DNA from: Hyposmocoma kahamanoa
Lineage: Eukaryota; Arthropoda; Insecta; Lepidoptera; Cosmopterigidae
Reading direction: 5' to 3'
Assembly: GCF_003589595.1 (NCBI RefSeq)
Contig: NW_020653397.1
Span: 594,880 to 658,879 of the forward strand
Length of the DNA: 64,000 nt
Below the pieces are notes generated by a model, which worked only from the letters and a program-made list of their open reading frames with translations, was not told where the DNA came from and made no database searches. The translations under genes and the position numbers were made by a program. Position 1 is the first letter of the stretch; the number at the start of each line of letters is the position of its first letter. This document shows positions 11,850 through 21,744 of this stretch, piece after piece.

Positions 11850-12095
11850 TGATGGTAAGCTATACGCCTGTCCATAACAGTTGCAGTGCCACTCAGAGCC
11901 TTAAATCGCAAAGATCTGAGGGGCACAGCCACTGCGCCCGTCACCCTGAGACTTAAGTTGACAAGTGGCATGTGCCTGTAATTTCACCAGCACCCTTTAA
12001 AACCGGAACACAGTATTGATGACATTACTTCTTGGCCGCAGAAATGGTAGCACTACCCTAGACGAACTGTTTCACAAGGAGCTCTGCTGCAACTA
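11850..12095. repeat. Dispersed lepidopteran-type repeat, overlapping the FASTKD gene's stop
   Basis: Matches the copy at 57765-58030 over most of its length, including CACCCTGAGAC, CACCAGCACCCTT, AAACCGGAACACAGTA and the end block GACGAACT..TTCACAAGGAG. The end block (about 12058-12095) is read on the minus strand as the last codons and stop of the FASTKD gene. Confidence 0.75.
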
Positions 12096-15000
12096 AATCA
12101 GTTGAATAAGTGAAACCAACCTCGCGAATCAAATAAGGAGTCTTCTCATGCGCGGGCGCCGCCAACCACTCGTTCATGTTGATAGGCACGGCCGCGTAAC
12201 CTTGCTTCTCCAATATGTCTAACACAAGTCTGAAAGTGCCTCGAAGGCGATTGCTGTTCATCGAGAAACATCCCTGGTTGAAATTAAGAAGACATAATCT
12301 GGAAAAAATATTTAATGAATTTATTTAATTATTTGAAATTCTCCACTCGCGTTCATAGTTACAATCAAACATGCAAGTTACGGGGAACATTCAATTACTT
12401 GTTATTAGCAGTTTAAAATTTAACCTTATCATTATGACCATAGAACAATAAATACAGTAGAAATGGTTAGATAGCACACGACGCGTGGCAACTATAGGTC
12501 TCGAAAGACCTATCTGAGCTCAGTCCGCCATTTTTGCTTTGTATGGTATGGTCGTGTCCTGCTTTCTTGCAAATTTTCTAAAATCGTAGAAAAATGCCTT
12601 AATGGGCTGTTTTGGAGCACAAAATTGATAGCCGCACCAAAAAGATTACCCGTGGTGGTATTTCATATCGTCGGAATGTCTTATTTTAATAAATTTTAAA
12701 TTTTCTGTTTATCGAAATATTTATTTTGTTACAAGAAACGAAAGTAAAGCATATAACCATTGACTTACAAATAAATGGACGACGGGTCTAATACAAAAAC
12801 CACGAAAAAAATGTCCCAAGTCAACCTATTCGAAATTTAAATTGTAATGTCATCGCAGTATCGCGCTGTCAGTAGAACAAATGAAGACTAAAGCGGAGTT
12901 TGGCGCTCTGTATACGATTTTAGCGCCTTACAAGTGCGGACACTTTTTAGCGCGGACCTGACGTCCATATAATTGTAAGTCAATGCACATAATCCTGCAA
13001 TATGGTTGCTTCTTGTTAGGATAAATAAAAACTCCAATTCGTCGTCGTTCAGCAATGAACCGCTAGATGGCAGCACATTGATTGAAATTTCAATATAATG
13101 TCAAAACGTCGCAACTTGTAATAGGTATTGATGGTATTGTACTTTCAACAATATGCCAACAGGGTAAAGTTTATATTAATAATGCAGAATTTGTTTCTTT
13201 TCTAATTTGAAACTACGATCAATCAATATCAAGATTTTGTAGTGTTGCAAATTAAGAATGTGTGAGTTTTGGCGCCATCGGTTCTGATAGTAATCGAGGC
13301 TTATGGCACTTCCATTTGTTTTTTTTCTTCCTTGATTATGACATTGACAATAAACATTGTTTATTCACATAATTATCACATTATTTATTAACGCATTTAT
13401 TTAAATTAATTATGTTCTTTAATTTATAACCTAGATTAAAACTTCTACTATACTTCTACAGATGTAGGCTTAGCAATGCTTTCAAAGTAAGCGCCAGCTG
13501 TGGTTAGAAACTTATTTTCAGAATCGACAGGTATTCCCGATCTAAGATGTTTGAAACGAACATTATAAATGATAAAAGTACCTATTAAAATGTTTATTTA
13601 CAAAGAGCAACCCCTAGAATTTTCTTGCTAATTCTTCTCAGAGGAATCTGCCTTACGAATGAGCAGTAGAGTTTGAATCAATATGATGACGATTTCAAGT
13701 GTTGCTTACCGATGAAATAAAGATGATTTGGGTTGACTCGACAAAAATGTACTGCGAACCGCGAATTTGTATAAACAAGTTACTAGAGAACATTAGAACT
13801 AATTTGTGGAAAACAGAACCCTATTTAATATCTTAATTATTATCGTAAAAATAAATAATAATTACACATAAAAAACATAAAGATTGCATCGGAACGTAAG
13901 CACTACTGTTAAGTTGTCGTCTTCGATACGTACGGTAGACTGCCGTGCGGTAGGTCCAATTGTTCAATAGGCACTTTATTGTCGCTGCTTTTTAATGGTA
14001 TCTCGATCGGGTAGCCATTCTTCAAACATACGAGGATATCTGTAAAAGATGAGTTTGTTTAACTAGACCGCTAGTTTCATATCAAAATTCTACTTTAACT
14101 TCCACTTTCAACATGACAATGTAGTAGTGAATGTTGTGGTAATTGGGCAAACTTTGTCTTCTATTTTTGTATATAGTGGCTTGTGTTCTAGAAGACACGG
14201 CCGTGTATGAAGAGACCATCGAGTACATAACCAACTCGATGGAAGAGACTAATGTGCGTGAGACAGCCTAAGGTTTGTGAGGAGCTTATCGAATGGAAGA
14301 CAAATGTGATGGTATGTATGTATATGACATAATTTTGAAGATATTTCATATATCAGCGAAGTGAAAATAACACGTGTAGCGGTCCGTGCGCATTACGTCA
14401 TCCGTCGATCCACGGAACAATTGCAACGCCTATAAAAAGCGTGGGTAGCTTGTTGAAGGGGATTTTCTTTCCACACACTACACACGCCCTTCTGGCGGAA
14501 GTCCCCAGTAGCGCCCTGAGCCGAGGTCCGTTCCCACTTAGGCGCTCTCAGGCTCGCTACTTAATTTTAAGTTTTGTTGAAGTTTTTTAACGGGTTGAGA
14601 GCCTTCAGCTCGCCCGTCCATCCGGTAGCGCAGTCAAGGTCATCAGCAGCCAAATGCAAAGTGTCAGTGTCAAATAAAAATTGAAAGGGGTTATTTGGGC
14701 CTCCAAATAACCCCTTTCAATTTTTATTTGACGTCAGCCTTGACGTCGTCCGATGCACATATTGTATCGCTCTTGAGACATCACTCACATTAATTAGATT
14801 AGCTTCCCTATTGTCTCAATAGTAAGTAATTTATGATTATGAGTACAGAGATTGAACACCGAAAAATTTCATCGACCCGGTGGGACTTGTCCATGCTGCA
14901 CCGTAGCATTGCTCTTTACGCTTTTCAATCGAAAACGTTTTTCTGTGTGTTCGATCTCAGTATTCGTAATCATAACAAAACTAGTGGAGTCATTTCACAA

Positions 15001-18000
15001 AAAAATCTCAATAAATACACTTGATTGAAAAGCGACATCTGCGTCAGCTGTAAAAGTATCGGCTGCAGTGACAAGGTTATTCAAAAATATCTCACTAGAT
15101 GTCACTAGCGGCGACGAATGCCGAAAGCCAGTAGAAAGATGTCTAACAAAAACACGTAGGAGAATTTCGACGACTCGGTAACTGGACTCGTAGCTCAGGT
15201 GGTAAAGAGCAAAGCTACGGTGCAGTTTGGACGTGGGTTCAAGTCCCACCGGGTCGGTGAAATTTTTCTGTGTGCTCAATTTTTGTATTCGTAACTAGTA
15301 AGTAGAGTTATTGCACAAAAATCTCAATACATAAAGAAGTAATTTGATTAATTACCGTTAAAATAAATTTTTCTCATGTTTTATTTTTATCAAATGCGCA
15401 TTTCATCTCCATCTTACCTGATGGAAAGTGACGATGAAGTCGACGACGGAGCATGCACACCTAAATAATGCCTATTCACTCTCGCCTTGAAAAGGCCCAA
15501 GTTATAACGTTCAGGGAACGGCGTTAAATTTGATAAGATTGGCATCGCCCCAATCGGAGACTGCCTTGAGTGTCAAATCCAAACTGCTTTAGTCACATTT
15601 TACTTACATTATTACACACTTACATTTAGTTTGCTATTACTATACTTGCATTTCTTTAAAATGTTTGAACCTATCTTACATACATAGGGCGCACTATAAG
15701 TTTCCGGAACTGGCCACTTACATAAACAATATTTAAAAAGTAATTACAACATTTGAAAATGGAACTGTTTGGCTGTAGAATACAGTTTGTTTCATCTGAC
15801 TGTCACTTGTTTTTACATTGTGGCGTCATTTTAGAAATTGGTTGTCTAAATCACCATGGATTTAACTCGTGATAATTTTCGTAGTATGATTTTCTACGAC
15901 TTTAAGTGTAATGTAACAGCTAAGTGGAGCTTCCCTCGGCTTCAAACTGCTTTTGGCGATGAAGCACCATGCAAGACGACTATTTATAGACTATTTATAA
16001 TATCTGGCTATTTATAGCCAGACAGACAAATGAATTTTTGAAGGTGAACAACGTTGACCTTATGACCCATTGCGCGTACAGTTCCGACCTGGCACCTTGT
16101 GACTTTTATTTATTTCTAAAAATTAAGAACTAGTTACGCGGTTTTTTCACGGTTACGGTAGTTTTCATCACCTGAAAAGGCTGTCGAAGAGTACGAAAAA
16201 TAAGTTTCAGACATTGTCACGAAGGAGTGGCATAAATGTTTTCAAAATTGGTTCATTCGTATGAAAAAGTGCATTAACGCTAACGAAGAATAGTTTGAGA
16301 AACAATAAATTCATTTCTGACCATTAAAGGTCTATGCACACATATCCGGGCCGTGCCCGGGACGTGGACGGGCCGTGCTCCGTCAGGAGCTCAAAAAAAT
16401 ATCGTTGCGTATATTTTGTATGAACTGGTTCACACATGTCCGTGTCCGGGCCGGCGCCGGGACGGGCCCGCAGCTCATACAAACTAGCACGCCCCGTCCA
16501 CGTCCCGGGCACGGCTCTGATAGTCATTTATAGTATTTTTTTCTTATTCATTCCGGAAACCTACAGTGCGTAGGTCGGTAGGTCCCCACGTATATTAGTG
16601 TGTGCAATAATATTTTAATAATAATAATTTCATGTAATAATATTTATTTTAATATTGATGTTTATGTTGATCTGGTTTTATTGTTAACATAAATTTAAAT
16701 GATAAAGACACTTAAAGTGTACAAAAAACACCACGGGTAAGTATGTTAGGCTAGGTAATTCCCTATACAAAGTTCGTTTTCCAAATTGGTTGTACCGAGA
16801 ACCGGGATTTAAGCCAGGACATCCTAAAGCGCCTACAGTGCTAACCAGTAAGCTGCCGAAGTAGTTAATTATAAATCAAATTAATAATAAGAAGCGAAAA
16901 GCCAATCACGTACCTGCAACAAACCCATTAGGCATAATAACATTTCTTAAACAAAAATCTGGACTACCCAACCCTCTGATCAGGCTTTCCTCCAGCTGCG
17001 CCGTCAAAGGATGTGTTGGATACAAATTCCTAGCTTTCTCCAATACATAAGGAGGCAACTTGTATTCTTGACTGTAAAACGTATTGACAGCTTCGTGCAA
17101 CGTAAAAAGTTGCAAATAATCCAAGATGTTGTTCTCTCTTGATAGATATTCGTCTATGAATTCGTTAGAAAAGACTCTGGAGAGCAGCTTATCTTCGAAG
17201 TGTCCCAACGATGCCAGTTCTAGGCAGAATTTAGCCCACGGCAAGGCAAAGTTTTTGCCATCTAAAACGCGGTTCAGAGATATTTGTGTTCGTAAATTGG
17301 CCCAAGTTTCGTGGTCAGGGACATAGTTGTTGTTGGCGAGGCAGTTGACGAAGCCGAACAGGATGTTCGTCCGCGCATTGGAGATACTCTCAGGGTTGGA
17401 AGCGGCCTTTTGGCACAGGTATTCTATGAGGCTGAGATTTGTGTGCGCCTGGAAATCATAACGTCAACATTATGCAATAAATTATAGATAAAAATAATTT
17501 CAAATTTAAATTAAATAATGAAAACATGTAACAATATTCAGTTTAGCTCAAATTGCACATTTCAGAGTACAATACAATACAATAGTAATACTGAAATTAA
17601 GGTCATTCATTTTTGTGTATGTGTACGGTCTCTGTACAATTATAGGCCAGGAGGAATAGTCTGCTTTCGTCAGAGGTTTAGAGACGGGTCTATCCTCGTT
17701 GTCTTTTGAGTCAGTCTTTGTGGACAGTCAGTTCGGTTATCCATGGTAGCTGGGCACCGGTCATCATCCGTGGAGGTTGGACGCGACACCAAGGGTGGCT
17801 CATAGTGGTTTTGTTTTAATGCAGATTCCCAAAGTGGTCCCTACCCGACCCCGTGGGCGCTGAATACTCCTAAGGGGGTAAGGGCCTAGGAAGCAATTAG
17901 GGGGCGTTGATGCTGTCCAAGGGGTGATACCGCATTTGAGAAAAAAACTGAATTATCTATATAAACTACTCTACATATAAAATTTTATTTCTTGTGATTT

Positions 18001-19715
18001 TATGTGTTAAATTAATATAAAAAAAATACGTGTTTTTAACCAACTTCAAAAAAAGCAAGAGGTTCTCAATTCGGCTGCATGTTTTTTTCTTAATTATAAT
18101 TTTCTGTGGTGGTGGTGGGCGTTGAAGTTTTTTTAATTTTGCCTGTGTGGGCCAAAAGTTTGGGAAACTATGCTTTAATGTTATGTAGAAGCAAATGAGG
18201 AAAAGAGGGACTTGATGGGAGGTGATCATTATCGCCCATGGATATCTATAAAAATACATAGCACACAGCGATTGGCATGCTTGGTACAATGCGTGGGCGG
18301 GGTGCCTTCCTGCGCGCGTTTTATATTTGTGACAGGATATTTCTGATAATATCGTAATATCCTGCATAATTAACGTCAATACTAGTTTTGTTACACATAA
18401 ACCATACTTACAATCCTCGACAGCACTCTTGCAATCAGCAATCCCTTTTCGAATTCCACGTTATGCTTCACCACATAGTTGGCAACAGCGTCCATCAGTT
18501 GCTCGTGGTAATATTCCGGATGTTTCTCCAAGATCCTTCCCTTAATTTTCGCTGCGGTCTTAAGTACGTCCTGGTACGACAAAGTATCCAACTTCTGGGT
18601 CAATATGTCGTAACAAATATGTAGCAATTGCACTCTTGTGGGGAAGATTTCTTCTGTACAGTTCACTTGACATAATGACCAGATTACCGACTTGGCAACC
18701 TGAGCATCTATTCCCTGATCGTGTAGCAGGAGACCCGTGATAATGTTATTAATGCATCTATCTGGCAAATCGTGAGTACAACTGTAGAACAACATATCTT
18801 TTAGCAACTGCAAATCTTGGTTGTCAATCTCCATTGGTAAGTGAATTTGGAAAGCCAAGGGTAGAGCTAATTTTAGTGCATCAACCAGATGATTCTGTCC
18901 ATCAAATTTGGACAGTATGAAGTCTAGAAACATGATTTGACGGACATTTATAATGTTTATTTGTGATCTAATGAGCTGTAACATTGTTTGTGTGATGAAA
19001 GAGTCTATGGGTACTCCGAGATAAGACAGGAATTTGGTCGCTTCGATGGCTTCGTTGACGTCCAGAGCTCGCGCGTGTTTCTTAAAGTTTTGACAGAGAA
19101 TACAGAATGCTGGGTCTTTGATTAGGCTATCCATTTCAGGTCCGTCACTGTTGAACAATAATATACTATAAAATATGCCAGTTATTTTGAAAGAGTCAAA
19201 AGGTCAATCGAGATATGGATAATTTACTTAGGTCATTCGACTAATTTTCGATGTCTGCCTAAACGTTTACAGCATGATGCAAAACTTACACAAGATTGGT
19301 TTAAATGCAATACGTACCTACTAGTCTTGCTGAGTAGAAATAGACTGCGTAGTGCCTGAAGTAAGTGCGCGTGTGTCAGTTGTGGCAAATGGGCCTGCAC
19401 CGCGGCCAGCACCGCGGCTGGCGTTGCCGCCGCCTTAATGCTCGCCATGGCCGCGTCCGCGCTGCGAGGTTCCGCAGTCACTACGGGGCATTATTGACAG
19501 TTTCACGAATGCCTTGTATTGTAATCTCATACATATATGACACCGTGAACTCGCAGATTAAAGACTACACGACAAACTTCACCAGCAGTGGTGGTGTAGC
19601 CACGGGGTGGTCTGACCCGCGGCGAGCTGGTGCCACCGGGCAGCGATGGCGGTGCCCGCACCATGGGCGTCGCGCGGATCACACCGCGCCACATGCTCTT
19701 GAGGAGCATGGTCAT
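12058..19715 (-). CDS. FAST-kinase / RAP-domain protein (FASTKD family), mitochondrial RNA factor
   Basis: Six exons join in phase on the minus strand: 19715-19583, 19480-19318, 19147-18412, 17448-16914, 14039-13934 and 12298-12058. The product is 637 residues. FASTKD proteins (usually about 600-850 residues) act in mitochondrial RNA processing and stability. Seen here: an Arg-rich, acid-poor N-terminus (residues 1-42) like a mitochondrial leader; a long helical-repeat region (about 55-520, with the FAST_1/FAST_2-like part in exons 3-4); and a C-terminal RAP domain (about 565-615, NSNRLRGTFRLVLDILE, then GYAAVPINMNEW). Donors and acceptors are canonical (GTGAAG, GTACGT, GTAAGT, GTACGT, GTACGT; acceptors all AG). 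An acceptor lies 5 nt before the ATG, so a non-coding upstream exon is likely, perhaps ending near 19783. The last dozen or so codons come from a dispersed repeat. Which FASTKD paralogue it is was not decided. Confidence 0.85.
12299..13530 (-). other. Part of intron 5 of the FASTKD gene
   Basis: AT-rich intron carrying MITE copy 2 (12758-12985). No coding segment was found here; the last exon's acceptor (TTTTTTCCAG before 12298) joins directly to the exon at 13934 in phase, so no further exon is needed. Confidence 0.6.
12758..12985. repeat. hAT-like MITE, copy 2 (228 bp)
   Basis: Inverted relative to copy 1 and of exactly the same length. The flanks CATATAAC (12750-12757) and CACATAAT (12986-12993) match at 6 of 8 positions, a worn 8-bp duplication. 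It lies in intron 5 of the FASTKD gene. Confidence 0.85.
13535..13735 (+). repeat. 3' end of a LINE family (short copy)
   Basis: Contains GAGCAACCCCTAGAATTTTC, CTTACGAATGAGCAGTAGAG and the end GATGAAATAAAGATGATTTG. The same 3' UTR occurs at 52025-52200 and 58535-58725, and (inverted) behind the RT fragment at 48650-49385, which shows that these are severely 5'-truncated LINE copies. Confidence 0.65.
14379..14732 (+). repeat. LTR-like block ending in a perfect palindrome
   Basis: From TGTAGCGGTCC (about 14378) the block has a TATA-like CCTATAAAAAGCG (about 14430) and an AATAAA (about 14674), an order that fits U3-R-U5 of a solo LTR. It ends in a perfect inverted repeat: 30-bp arms 14669-14698 and 14703-14732 around the spacer GCCT. 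No gag or pol reading frame adjoins it. It lies in intron 4 of the FASTKD gene. The LTR reading is an inference; the palindrome is directly seen. Confidence 0.45.
14825..15025 (-). repeat. tRNA-core foldback repeat, divergent subfamily
   Basis: A minus-strand tRNA-like core (B box read as CAAGTCCCACCGGGTCG) sits between inverted arms of about 48 bp: left TTATGATTATGAGTACAGAG and GATTGAACACCGAAAAATTT, right (complement) TTATGATTACGAATACTGAG and GATCGAACACACAGAAAAAC. The core differs from that of the copy at 10965, but the arms and layout are the same. Confidence 0.7.
15175..15335 (+). repeat. tRNA-core repeat, same subfamily as 14825
   Basis: tRNA-like head (GACTCGTAGCTCAGGTGGTA, GGGTTCAAGTCCCACC) followed by the family tail TGAAATTTTTCTGTGTG and TTTTTGTATTCGTAACTAGT. 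The 5' inverted arm is short (GAATTTCGACGACTCGGT). It resembles a tRNA gene but is dispersed with its tail, so it is called a repeat. Confidence 0.7.
15415..15600 (-). mobile_element. LINE 3' fragment, inverted copy
   Basis: Minus-strand translation gives PERYN-, LFKARVNRHYLGVHAPSS-like residues, matching the tail of the fragment at 11325-11660. It is severely truncated and lies in intron 4 of the FASTKD gene. Confidence 0.55.
15687..16570 (+). mobile_element. Internally deleted mariner element
   Basis: The ends match as inverted repeats (GCACTATAAGTTTCCGG at the left; complement GCACTGTAGGTTTCCGG at the right) and TA flanks both (15685-15686, 16571-16572). The body begins with the mariner N-terminus MDLTRDNFRSMIFYDFK (ATG 15856) and later carries YSSDLAPCDFYLF and a C-terminal KEWHKCFQNWFIRMKKCINAN. 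The segment between, including part of the DD34D core, is deleted and several stops are present. A GC-rich insertion sits at 16330-16525, before the 3' inverted repeat. Confidence 0.85.
16330..16525. repeat. GC-rich inverted-repeat insertion nested in mariner
   Basis: Arms read GCCGTGCCCGGGACGTGGAC at left (about 16350) and its complement at right (about 16499-16515), with a further GC-rich block (GGGCCGGCGCCGGGACGGGC) between them. Composition contrasts sharply with the host element. No target duplication was resolved. Confidence 0.6.
17640..17935. other. GC-richer block in FASTKD intron 3, unassigned
   Basis: The intron between 17449 and 18411 has a block of more balanced composition (17640-17935) with no usable frame. 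It may be a decayed transposon leader, but I do not recognise it. 18030-18070 carries a common moth word (AACCAACTTCAAAAAAAG). Confidence 0.3.
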
Positions 19716-20329
19716 TACGTCTGCAACAGATAAGCTTTAGTAGGTTGGAGGAAAAAATTATTCTCATTTTTGTGTTTACCAAAGGGTCCTGGGTCACTTT
19801 GCGGTAGTGCCTTTTCACATAAGACGTCACAGTTTAGTGTAGACAGAGCATCAAATTAAGTTGTACCGCTACATGTATAGTTGATGCAATATTTTATTCA
19901 CGCTTTTATTTAACATCTTATGTAAACTTGTCAAAAATTAAGCCCCTGACCTATTTTAATGCCAAAATGTATAATTGCTCTAACTGAGATGTCAGGACCA
20001 CGTACCTCCACGCGTGCGAGTGACTTCGATTCCTATGTAATCCAATTGCATAGGAAGGGAAGACATGAGCCGATACATAAATGTTTGTTTGGTAAATGCT
20101 TGGACTTTGTTCGAGCATTTGCTAGGCGTTGGCAAAAGTGTCGTCACTCAATCTAAGGGTGTCAAGCGTACCGTGCCTATGGTTGCGTGTCTCTAGCCCA
20201 GCTGCTAACGGTGCACCCTTGATACCAAGGCACCTCGGGAGAACTTTATGCCCTTCAGCCGGCAAGCGGGACTCTGCTGGCTGTGACCTTTTAATTCCCT
20301 AGCTATTATATAATTCTCCTGAGACGTGT

Positions 20330-21740
20330 ATGGAGAAAGAAGAGATAAATATTAACGCTTTAATTTCCTCCTTGGAAGAAACGATTGCTGTGATGGATAG
20401 TCCAGGAAAAACGACGTGACTTCGGTCACGGCCATGAATACGAACCAGGCGGGTCCTTCGGATCCCCTGGTGTCGGAATCCAGCGCTCAGCCGCACACTC
20501 GGCTGAGCGGGTCTCGCCGTAAGAGACTGCAGGGCCTGATGAGAACAGGTATGAGCTACGCAGAAGCTCTGCCTCTATCTGAAAAGCCCTGGAGGGATCT
20601 TCCGGTGTCCAAACCACCTCCAAAACCAAAAGCGCAGAAGCGTGAACGGTCAGAGGAGACGTCGCCACAGGAGCATGTCAGGAAGGCTCCCAGGACCGTG
20701 GCGCCAGCTGAAAGCAGGAACAGACCTACTTTCAGCGAAATGGCGGGCTCCGGTGCCGCGTGGGTATCCGGAATTCGGAACCCATGTCAGAGGAGCAAAT
20801 GGAGCTGGTGGAGCTGTTCCTGGTCCGCACCATAGCAAGTACTACATCGCATGGCGAGGGACCGAAGTTCCTGGGCCCGTCTCACAAGCCAGACAGGATT
20901 CTTGTGACCTGCAAGGACCAAGCAAGTGCAGACTGGTTTGTGGGAAAGATCGGCAATTTAAAGCCGTGGCCGCTTCCGAAGCCCACCACCGCCACCACCT
21001 ACATTCCCAAGAAGGGATGTGAGTCGGTGCAGATGGCCATCAGCCTGTTGGGGGCCCAAAATAGAGGCCTCCGCACAGAAGTGTGGAAGGTTCTTCACAC
21101 AAAGGAAGATGCGAACGGATGGGTAGTCGCGTTCGCTCTTGATGACCCATCTGTGGAGAATTTCCGTGCCTCAAATTGCCGGGCACACCTTGGTTTTAAA
21201 CAGGTCACGTTTAGGATCAAGGGGTGTCCGGAAAGTACGTTCAGTGGCGACACTGCGCGGGGTGTCTTGGTCTCAAAACCAGGGTCCGTTACAAGTCCGC
21301 TCGAGGAATCGGGGCCGGGAGCCTCAGCGCAGGTGCCTTCCACGGACCAGGGGAAATGCGACGGGGCTGCCCCGTCTGCGATTCTGGGTGCATCGCCCCA
21401 GAAGAATCGCGGACGGGAGGCTGCGCACACTCGGACAGCGCCCGCTATCCCGGGTGTAGTGCAAACAGCGCAGCCATCAACAAGTGCCAGTACTGGGGCG
21501 GCGCGACGAAAAACTGCCACAGTAATGGCACTAAATGACGTTCTGGGGGGTACAGTACAGGACAGTGGTTTTCGCCACCGAACCCACGCGGCCGCAATTC
21601 GGCACGTGGAGGAGTGCAAGAGCGTGGGGCTGCCAACCCGCGAGGCTCACGAGGACGGCCTCGTCCTCGTTGTAGCAGTCGGGGGCAGCAACGCGGCTGG
21701 GGCTTCAATCTCCGTTAGCCATCTAACCCACCCACAGCCC
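20330..21740 (+). pseudogene. LINE ORF1 (DUF4780-like), frameshifted
   Basis: ATG at 20330 opens a short frame; reading then changes frame near 20415 and again near 20770. The middle part (residues RILVTCKDQASADWF near 20895, GWVVAFALDD near 21120) resembles the DUF4780-like domain of retrotransposon ORF1 proteins. A Pro/Lys/Arg-rich N-terminal part precedes it. The downstream part runs on into ORF2 sequence without a stop, a fusion probably created by decay. Much GC-richer than the surrounding DNA. Confidence 0.65.
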
Positions 21741-21744
21741 ACGG

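Noticed and set aside
12273..12300. Acceptor AACCAG directly before GGATGTTTC as start of the last FASTKD exon
   Set aside because: Phase does not fit the previous exon; the acceptor TTTTTTCCAG 23-24 bp upstream fits and adds LCLLNFNQ in frame.
15180..15260. tRNA-like sequence with good A and B boxes
   Set aside because: It carries the same tail as other dispersed copies and a weak acceptor stem; called a SINE-like repeat and not a tRNA gene.
19365..19733. 122-codon plus-strand frame
   Set aside because: It is the opposite-strand shadow of FASTKD exons 1 and 2, whose GC-rich codons keep the other strand open.
20416..21040. Possible host gene because of high GC and long frames
   Set aside because: Position before an endonuclease, RT and RNase H series and the DUF4780-like segment identify it as LINE ORF1.
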